From the NCBI RefSeq assembly GCF_016464385.1, contig NZ_JADMLH010000015.1, forward strand, positions 164,080-228,079: DNA of 64,000 nucleotides. The letters run 5' to 3'. The position numbers and the translations under genes are program-made. Under the pieces are notes generated by a model. It saw nothing but the letters and a program-made list of their open reading frames with translations. It was not told the origin of the DNA and ran no database searches. The DNA comes from Nucisporomicrobium flavum (GTDB lineage Bacteria; Actinomycetota; Actinomycetes; Mycobacteriales; Micromonosporaceae). Shown piece after piece: positions 59,018-64,000 of this stretch (the first letter of the stretch is position 1; each line of letters opens with the position of its first letter).

Positions 59018-59076
59018 CCCCGCGCCGCGCGCTTAATGCACGCGCTACGCGAGGCCACGCCTCGCGCCCGCCAAGC

Positions 59077-59281
59077 CGCCGCCGAGCCCAAGCCGCCGCC
59101 GAGCCCAAGCTGCCGCCGAGCCCAAGCTGCCGCCGAGCCCAAGCTGCCGCCGAGCCCAAGCTGCCGCCGAGCCCAAGCTGCCGCCGAGCCCAAGCTGCCG
59201 CCGAGCCCAAGCTGCCGCCGAGCCCAAGCTGCCGCCGAGCCCAAGCCGCCGCCGAGCCCAAGCCGGCGCCGAGCCCAAGCC
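59077..59281. repeat. 17-bp minisatellite, 12 copies
   Basis: Twelve copies of GCCGCCGAGCCCAAGCT (with few variants at the ends) run with a constant 17-bp period; GAGCCCA recurs at 59084, 59101 and on to 59271. They fill the gap between the terpenoid-cyclase-like gene and convergent proA (59018-59346). Since 17 is not a multiple of three and the unit has no stop, all frames stay open with the same 17-residue cycle. These open frames are not counted as genes. Confidence 0.95.
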
Positions 59282-59346
59282 GGCGCCGCCGCCGAGCCCG
59301 AGCCGCGCGGCCCGGGCTGTGCTGGCCCTGGCCCTGGCCCGCGGCG

Positions 59347-60585
59347 TCAGCGGGTGTGGCCGTTGCCCGTGACGATGTACTTGGTCGAGGTGAGCTCCGG
59401 CAGCCCCATCGGCCCGCGCGCGTGCAGCTTCTGCGTGCTGATGCCGATCTCCGCGCCGAACCCGAACTCGCCCCCGTCCGTGAACCGCGTCGACGCGTTG
59501 ATCATCACCGCGGCCGCGTCCACCCGGGCCGCGAAGCGGCGGACCGCCGTCGTGCTCTCGCTGACGATCGCCTCGGTGTGGCCCGTGCCGTAGCGGCGGA
59601 TGTGGTCGAGCGCGTCGTCGAGGGAGTCGACCACTGCGACCGAGATGTCGGCCGAGAGGTATTCCTTGCCCCAGTCCTCGTCGGTCGCCGGGACGACGCC
59701 GTCGAAGGAGGCCACGCGGGGGTCGCCGTGCACCGTCACGCCCGCGTTGATCAGCTCCTCGATCACGAGCGGCAGGAACGACTCGGCCAGCGCCGAGTGG
59801 ACGAGCAGGGACTCGGCGGTGTTGCAGGTGGACAGGCGCTGGGTCTTCGAGTTCAGCACCACGCCGAGCGCCTTCTCGAGGTCGGCGGACTCGTCCACGT
59901 ACACGTGGCAGTTGCCGACGCCGGTCTCGATGACCGGGACCGTCGACTCCTCGACCACCGTCTTGATCAACGACGCGCCGCCGCGGGGGATGAGCACGTC
60001 CACGAGGCCGCGGGCGCGCATCAGCTCTTTCACCGAGTCGCGGGTGGTGGCGTCGAGCAGCTGGATCGCGTTGGCCGGCAGCCCGGCGTCGCTGACCGCC
60101 TTGCGCAACACCGACACGATCGCCGCGTTGGAGCTCATCGCCGAGCCGGAGCCGCGCAGCAGCGCCGCGTTGCCGGACTTGAGGCAGATGCCGGCCGCGT
60201 CGGCGGTCACGTTGGGACGGCCCTCGTAGATGATGCCGACCACCCCGAACGGCACCCGTACCTGCCGCAGCTCGAGGCCGTTGGCGAGGGTCGAGCCGCG
60301 GACCACGTCGCCGACCGGGTCGGGCAGGGCGGCCAGCTGCCGCAGGCCGTCGGCCATCGCGGCGACCCGCTCGGCGGTCAGCGTCAGCCGGTCCACCATG
60401 GCCTCCGGCTGCCCGGCGGTACGCGCGTTCTGCACGTCGACGGCGTTCGCGGCGACGATGTCGTCGGCCCGTTCGACGAGCCGCTCCGCCATCAGCAGCA
60501 GGGCGGCGTCCTTCTCGGACCGAATGGCGGCGGCCAGGTCGATGGCGGCGACCCGCGCCTCGGCGGCCTGCTGCAGGACACTCAT
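59347..60585 (-). CDS. proA: Gamma-glutamyl phosphate reductase
   Basis: The 412-residue ProA has the ALDH-like fold with VPFGVVGIIYEGRPNVTADAAGICLKSGNAALLRGSGSA, the catalytic Cys in KTQRLSTCNTAESLLVH, and a C-terminal RFTDGGEFGFGAEIGIST. It reduces glutamyl 5-phosphate to glutamate semialdehyde for proline. It lies 30 bp after proB on the same strand, so they form an operon. Confidence 0.96.
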   Translation of the reverse strand: MSVLQQAAEARVAAIDLAAAIRSEKDAALLLMAERLVERADDIVAANAVDVQNARTAGQPEAMVDRLTLTAERVAAMADGLRQLAALPDPVGDVVRGSTLANGLELRQVRVPFGVVGIIYEGRPNVTADAAGICLKSGNAALLRGSGSAMSSNAAIVSVLRKAVSDAGLPANAIQLLDATTRDSVKELMRARGLVDVLIPRGGASLIKTVVEESTVPVIETGVGNCHVYVDESADLEKALGVVLNSKTQRLSTCNTAESLLVHSALAESFLPLVIEELINAGVTVHGDPRVASFDGVVPATDEDWGKEYLSADISVAVVDSLDDALDHIRRYGTGHTEAIVSESTTAVRRFAARVDAAAVMINASTRFTDGGEFGFGAEIGISTQKLHARGPMGLPELTSTKYIVTGNGHTR

Positions 60586-60615
60586 GATGACTCCTGGGAA
60601 GAGAACCGGGTGTGG

Positions 60616-61737
60616 TCAGAGAAGCACCAGGTCGTCACGGTGGACAACCTCTCGTTCATATCCTGGCCCGAGCGCCGCGGCCAGCTCGCCGGTGGACCGG
60701 CCGAGCAGCGCCGGGAGTTCCACCGCGTCGTAGTTGACCAGCCCGCGGGCCACGGGAGCGCCCGAGCCGGCGTCGACGAGGTCGACGGGGTCGCCGGCCG
60801 CGAACGAGCCGTCCACCGCGGTGATGCCGGCCGGCAGCAGCGACTTGCGCCGGGCCACGACCGCGGCGACCGCGCCCGGGTCGAGGTGCAGCCGGCCGCG
60901 CGGCGAGGTGGCGTGTGCCAGCCAGAACAGCCGGGCGGTGGGGCGCCGGGCGGCGGCGTGGAACAGCGTGCCGACCTCGTCGCCGTCGAGCGCGGCACCG
61001 GCCAGGGGCGCGGCGGTCAGCACGACGGGAATGCCGAAGCCGGTGGCGATGCGCGCGGCTTCCACTTTCGTGACCATGCCGCCCGTGCCGACGCCCGCCT
61101 TCCCCGCGGACCCGATGGCGATCCCGTCCAGGTCCGAGTCGTCGCGCACGGTCGTGATGCGCCGCGACGAGGGCGCGGACGGATCGCCGGTGTACAGCGC
61201 GTCCACGTCGGAGAGCAGCACGAGCAGGTCGGCGTGGACCAGCGCGGCGACGAGCGCGGCGAGCCGGTCGTTGTCGCCGAACCGGATCTCCTCGGTGGCG
61301 ACCGTGTCGTTCTCGTTGACGATCGGCAGGGCGCCGAGGTCGAGCAGCTTGCGCAGGGTCCGGTACGCGTTGCGGTAGTGCGCCCGCCGGGTCACGTCGT
61401 CGACGGTGAGCAGCACCTGTCCCACCGTCAGCCCGTGGCGGGCGAAGCCGGCCGCGTACCGTCCGATCAGCAGGCCCTGGCCCACCGAGGCCGCCGCCTG
61501 CTGGGTGGCCAGGTCGCGGGGCCGGCGGCGCAGGTGGAGCGGGGCGAGCCCGGCAGCGATCGCGCCGCTGGAGACCAGGACCACCTCGCGGCCCCCGGCG
61601 CCCAGCCTGCCGAGCACGTCGACGAGGGCGTCGACGCGCTGGTCGTCGATGCCGCCGGCGGCTGTGGTCAGCGAGGACGACCCCACCTTGACCACGATCC
61701 GGCGCGCGCCGGTCACCTCTTCACGCACCCGGCCCAT
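60616..61737 (-). CDS. proB: Glutamate 5-kinase
   Basis: The 373-residue ProB has the amino-acid kinase domain (about 10-265: IVVKVGSSSLT, EVVLVSSGAIAAGLAPL, LPIVNENDTVATEEIRFGDNDRLAALVA, GTGGMVTKVEAARIA) and a C-terminal PUA domain (about 285-370). It phosphorylates glutamate, the feedback-controlled first step of proline synthesis. The ATG at 61737 gives the family length. It is 43 bp from the divergent alkyltransferase-like gene. Confidence 0.96.
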   Translation of the reverse strand: MGRVREEVTGARRIVVKVGSSSLTTAAGGIDDQRVDALVDVLGRLGAGGREVVLVSSGAIAAGLAPLHLRRRPRDLATQQAAASVGQGLLIGRYAAGFARHGLTVGQVLLTVDDVTRRAHYRNAYRTLRKLLDLGALPIVNENDTVATEEIRFGDNDRLAALVAALVHADLLVLLSDVDALYTGDPSAPSSRRITTVRDDSDLDGIAIGSAGKAGVGTGGMVTKVEAARIATGFGIPVVLTAAPLAGAALDGDEVGTLFHAAARRPTARLFWLAHATSPRGRLHLDPGAVAAVVARRKSLLPAGITAVDGSFAAGDPVDLVDAGSGAPVARGLVNYDAVELPALLGRSTGELAAALGPGYEREVVHRDDLVLL

Positions 61738-61780
61738 TCTGCTCGCCGCGGGCTCCGCGGCCGCCGCGAGATCCCATATC

Positions 61781-62092
61781 GTGGCGACGGTGACACCCCA
61801 GGAGTACGTGGAAGAGGTTCTCCGGCTCGTGGAGAGCATCCCCGAGGGCCGGGTCATGTCCTACGGGGCGGTGGCCGACGCGCTCGCCGACCGCTCGGGG
61901 CGCAACTCGGCCCGGCAGGTCGGCACGATCATGGCCCGGCACGGCGGCGGCGTGCCGTGGCACCGGGTGGTCACGAGCGCGGGCCGGATGCCGCCGGGGC
62001 ACGAGCAGGAGGCGCGGCAGCGGCTGCTCGGTGAGGGCGTACCGCTGAAGGGTGACCATGTCGACATGGCCCGCGCTAGCTGGATGCCCTGA
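61781..62092 (+). CDS. Alkyltransferase-like (ATL) DNA-binding protein
   Basis: The 103-residue protein has the DNA-binding domain of O6-methylguanine methyltransferases (VLRLVESIPEGRVMSYGAVADAL, VGTIMARHGG, HRVVTSAGRMPPG). The acceptor Cys of PCHRV is replaced by Trp (PWHRV). Such ATL proteins bind O6-alkylguanine without transferring the alkyl group and hand it to nucleotide excision repair. GTG at 61781 or 61790. The end overlaps the TetR gene by 17 bp. Confidence 0.92.
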   Translation: MATVTPQEYVEEVLRLVESIPEGRVMSYGAVADALADRSGRNSARQVGTIMARHGGGVPWHRVVTSAGRMPPGHEQEARQRLLGEGVPLKGDHVDMARASWMP

Positions 62093-62759
62093 GGCCGATC
62101 CAGGTCAGCGCGCCGCGCATCTGGAACTCGAAGAAGTCCCGCCGCTGCTCGATCGTGTTGTTGAGCTGGCCGAACAGCTCCGCGCTGACGGCTCCGCAGA
62201 GGTGGATCCAGCCCGCGATGCTGCGGCCGACCAGCTGCGGCGGCGCGCCGGGAGCGGCCCGCTCGGCGACCATCGCCAGATCCTCGCCGAGCCGGCCTCC
62301 GATCGGCTCACCGGGCTCGACCTCGCCGGACGCTGACGCGTCCTGGACGATGCGGCCGAGGGTCAGGATGACCCGGATCGCCGGTTCGACCGTGTCGGTG
62401 GGGGCCTGATATCCGGGTACGGGGCTGCCGTAGACGAGCGCCCACTCGTGCGGGTTGGCCAGCGCCCATTCGCGTACGGCGTGGCAGACGGCCAGCCACC
62501 GGTCCACGGCGGAGCCCGTGTCAGGGGCGTTCTCCGCGGCCTCGCCCAGCGAGTCGTACGCGTCGATGATCAGCGCGGTGAGCAGCTCGTCGCGGCTGGC
62601 GAAGTACCGGTACACGGCCGACGACGCCATGCCGAGGTCGCGCGCCACCGCCCGCAGCGAGAGGTTCGCGCCGTCGGTCGCCAGGTGCCGCCGGGCCGCC
62701 GCCTTGATCTCGTCGGTCATCTCGGCGCGGACGCGCGCCCGGAGCGATGCGGCTGTCAT
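62076..62759 (-). CDS. TetR-family repressor of the adjacent NAD-binding protein gene
   Basis: The 227-residue TetR protein has a helix-turn-helix (about 15-62; IKAAARRHLATDGANLSLRAVARDLGMASSAVYRYFASRDEL) and a C-terminal WHG-like ligand domain. It diverges from the NAD-binding protein gene across a 99-bp region with two matching palindromes, so it most likely represses that gene and itself. The inducer is unknown. Confidence 0.9.
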   Translation of the reverse strand: MTAASLRARVRAEMTDEIKAAARRHLATDGANLSLRAVARDLGMASSAVYRYFASRDELLTALIIDAYDSLGEAAENAPDTGSAVDRWLAVCHAVREWALANPHEWALVYGSPVPGYQAPTDTVEPAIRVILTLGRIVQDASASGEVEPGEPIGGRLGEDLAMVAERAAPGAPPQLVGRSIAGWIHLCGAVSAELFGQLNNTIEQRRDFFEFQMRGALTWIGLRASS

Positions 62760-62779
62760 GTGAACAGTGTGCCATACCG

Positions 62780-62792
62780 AGAGCACTGCTCT
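62780..62792. promoter_or_regulatory. TetR operator 1 (AGAGCA-C-TGCTCT)
   Basis: A perfect 13-bp palindrome lies 21 bp upstream of the TetR start. Its GAGCACTGCTC core recurs at 62833-62843, 52 bp away (five helical turns). It abuts the TTGACG -35 (62792-62797) of the plus-strand gene. Confidence 0.7.
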
Positions 62793-62832
62793 TGACGGCG
62801 AAGGCTCGACGCGGCATGGTGTTCTTAACAGA

Positions 62833-62843
62833 GAGCACTGCTC
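62833..62843. promoter_or_regulatory. TetR operator 2 (GAGCA-C-TGCTC)
   Basis: The second copy of the operator core lies 15 bp before the start codon at 62859 and downstream of the predicted -10 (CATGGT, 62815-62820). Binding at both sites could clamp the promoter. Confidence 0.7.
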
Positions 62844-62858
62844 GCAAAGGAGAGCGCC

Positions 62859-63776
62859 ATGTCGAACCACGTGATCGTCGGAGCCGGACCGGTGGGCTCG
62901 TCGGTCGCCCGCCTCCTCGCCGATGCCGGGGAGACCGTCCGCATCGTGACGCGCAGCGGCTCGGGCCCCGAGCATCCGCTGATCGAGCGCATCGCCGCCG
63001 ACGCCGGTGACGCCCGGCGCCTCACCGAGCTGACCCGGGACGCCGAGGTGCTCTACAACTGCGCGAACCCGCCGTACACGAAATGGCCGGAGCTCTGGCC
63101 GCCGATGTCGGCCGCGATGATCACCGCGGCCCGGGAGAACGACGCGGTCCTCGCGATCACCGGAAACCTCTACGGGTACGGCCCGCAGCCCGGCGGCCGC
63201 ATGTCGGAGCGCACCCCACTCGCCGCGACCGGACGCAAGGGCCGCGTGCGCATCGCCATGTGGCAGGACGCCCTCGCCGCCGGCATCCGTACGCTCGAGG
63301 TGCGCGGCTCGGACTACGTCGGCGCGGGCGCCACCGGGGTGGTCTCGGCGGTACTGATCCCAGCGATCGCCAAGGGCCGCACGGCGTGGATACCGGGCGA
63401 CCCGGAGGCCCCGCACACGTGGACCTACGTCGGCGACATGGCCCGTACGCTCGTAACCCTCGCCCGCGACGAGCGCGCCTGGGGCCGGGCCTGGCACGTA
63501 CCGTCCGCGCCCGCAGTCAGCGTCCGTGAGCTGGCAGCCCGCTACGGAACAATGGCCGGCGCCCCGGCGGTACGGGTCCGCAGGCTGCCCCGAGCGGCCA
63601 TGCGCACCGCCGGCCTCGTCATCCCGATGGCGCGGGAGCTGGCCGAGATGGACTACCAGTTCTACGGGCCGTTCCTGCTGGACTCGACCGAGACGGAGCA
63701 GACGTTCGGCCTGCGGGCGACGGACCTGGACGTCGGCCTCGAGGAAGAGGCGGCACACGCGGGCCTCGCCCGCTGA
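62859..63776 (+). CDS. NAD(P)-binding epimerase/dehydratase-like protein
   Basis: The 305-residue protein is an atypical extended SDR with N-terminal nucleotide motif VIVGAGPVGSSVARLLADAG, a VTRSGSG strand-two end, ITGNLYGYGPQ, and TWTYVGDMARTLVTLA. The usual YxxxK of epimerases is not apparent, so it may be an NmrA-like sensor or reductase. A strong AAAGGAGAG ribosome site precedes the ATG. It is controlled from the shared TetR operator region. Confidence 0.82.
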   Translation: MSNHVIVGAGPVGSSVARLLADAGETVRIVTRSGSGPEHPLIERIAADAGDARRLTELTRDAEVLYNCANPPYTKWPELWPPMSAAMITAARENDAVLAITGNLYGYGPQPGGRMSERTPLAATGRKGRVRIAMWQDALAAGIRTLEVRGSDYVGAGATGVVSAVLIPAIAKGRTAWIPGDPEAPHTWTYVGDMARTLVTLARDERAWGRAWHVPSAPAVSVRELAARYGTMAGAPAVRVRRLPRAAMRTAGLVIPMARELAEMDYQFYGPFLLDSTETEQTFGLRATDLDVGLEEEAAHAGLAR

Positions 63777-63799
63777 CGGCGAAAGGTCGGCCCGGCGCG

Positions 63800-63862
63800 G
63801 GTCCGCCCGCCCGGCGCGGGGCCGTTCGCTCAGCGCGGGGCCGTTCGCTCGCGCGGGGCCGT
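63800..63862. repeat. GC-rich 18- to 19-bp tandem repeat before the IS end
   Basis: Units of GCGCGGGGCCGTTCGCTC recur about three times after the stop at 63776. The stretch 63777-63867 holds no gene. Confidence 0.7.
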
Positions 63863-63924
63863 CCGGTGCTAGATGTAGTGATCACGAGCGTTGTTGACGC
63901 GGCGTGTCGGCTTGAGATGTGAGA

Positions 63925-63973
63925 AGACCTCCGGCGAGGTGGAAGTTGCGACGCTTCACCGAACCGGAGGTCT
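63925..63973 (+). promoter_or_regulatory. Hairpin hiding the transposase ribosome site
   Basis: AGACCTCCGG (63925-63934) is the exact complement of CCGGAGGTCT (63964-63973), which contains the GGAGG ribosome site of the transposase. In transcripts entering from outside the element the stem would block translation, a guard against read-through seen in other insertion sequences. Confidence 0.65.
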
Positions 63974-63975
63974 CT

Positions 63976-64000
63976 ATGGCCCACCGTAACGCCCGCCTGA
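63976..64000 (+). CDS. IS481-type transposase, N-terminal fragment
   Basis: Only eight codons are in the window (MAHRNARL). This opening is characteristic of IS481-group transposases, which continue with a helix-turn-helix and an rve-type DDE integrase domain. GGAGG lies six bases upstream of the ATG. Confidence 0.75.

Larger units (their letters stand above)
63868..64000 (+). mobile_element. Left end of an IS481-family insertion sequence (cut by window edge)
   Basis: The element seems to begin with TGTAGTGATCACG at 63874, directly after GCTAGA (63868-63873). This fits the NCTAGN target preference and 6-bp duplication known for IS481-type elements. A transposase start opening MAHRNARL lies at 63976. 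The right end and second target copy are outside the window, so family and boundary are inferred from the left end only. Confidence 0.75.

Noticed and set aside
59036..59593. Repeat-encoded proteins in several frames
   Set aside because: The 17-bp minisatellite keeps all frames open; no ribosome site or non-repeat domain supports translation.
61781..62092. Active O6-methylguanine methyltransferase
   Set aside because: The acceptor Cys is Trp (PWHRV), so it is an alkyltransferase-like binder, not a transferase.
1..64000. tRNA, rRNA or riboswitch genes (including a ydaO-type element before the wall hydrolase genes)
   Set aside because: No T-loop, acceptor pairing or known riboswitch core was recognised by eye. 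A covariance-model scan would be the decisive check.

Overview
The window is very GC-rich DNA with densely packed, often overlapping genes, many GTG/TTG starts, short 5' leaders and gene families typical of actinomycetes (DUF3040, DUF3107, DUF3152, MoeZ, CsoR, RipA-like wall hydrolases). The order DEAD helicase - DUF3107 - TetR - proline-rich protein - alpha/beta hydrolase - DUF3152 - moeZ and the frequent GTAC-rich codon context fit a filamentous actinomycete, most likely Micromonosporaceae (Actinoplanes-like). The family assignment is inference.

Layout. 1-8000: an aromatic-type catabolic island. A LysR regulator is followed by a minus-strand operon (CaiB-type CoA-transferase, citryl-CoA-lyase-like protein, LigB- and LigA-type extradiol dioxygenase subunits, MDR oxidoreductase). 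It diverges from a TRZ/ATZ-type amidohydrolase and a PcaR/PobR-like IclR regulator. Two matching 14-bp palindromes lie in the shared promoter region. 8000-15500: GNAT, AlkZ-like winged-helix protein, DUF3040, two membrane glycosyltransferases, and a DAHP synthase behind an aromatic-amino-acid attenuator whose 24-residue leader peptide carries Trp-Tyr-Ser-Trp-Phe. 15500-24750: an OmpR-type two-component pair, a sortase-type RCC1 surface protein, a secreted glycosidase-like protein, TPR and Smr proteins and an M28 peptidase. 24800-29400: a receiver-PP2C phosphatase, a CHASE3-type histidine kinase, a single-domain receiver and an IMPase, all overlapping. 29400-38600: serine hydrolase, VOC protein, SDR, secreted wall hydrolase, spermidine-synthase-like membrane protein, a Ser/Thr kinase with an extracellular CBM2-like domain, and a Trk/Ktr potassium system.

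38600-47400: an MFS exporter preceded by an 11-codon leader and competing hairpins, an SDR, a RecQ helicase with a phosphoribosyltransferase-like tail behind two perfect DnaA boxes, an NlpC/P60 hydrolase, a 130-bp GAAGCC microsatellite, and a copper set (CsoR with operator, CopZ, anchored His-rich protein). 47400-64000: methyltransferase, heme oxygenase-DUF2470 with an iron-box-like site, the conserved DEAD-to-moeZ block, a terpenoid-cyclase-like protein, a 17-bp minisatellite, proBA, an alkyltransferase-like protein, a TetR/NAD-binding protein pair with paired operators, and the left end of an IS481-type element cut by the window edge.

The most system-like novelties are the CoA-dependent ring-cleavage island and the two RNA-level leader switches (at the DAHP synthase and the MFS gene). 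No tRNA, rRNA or CRISPR array was recognised. All functions are read from sequence motifs; no database search was run.
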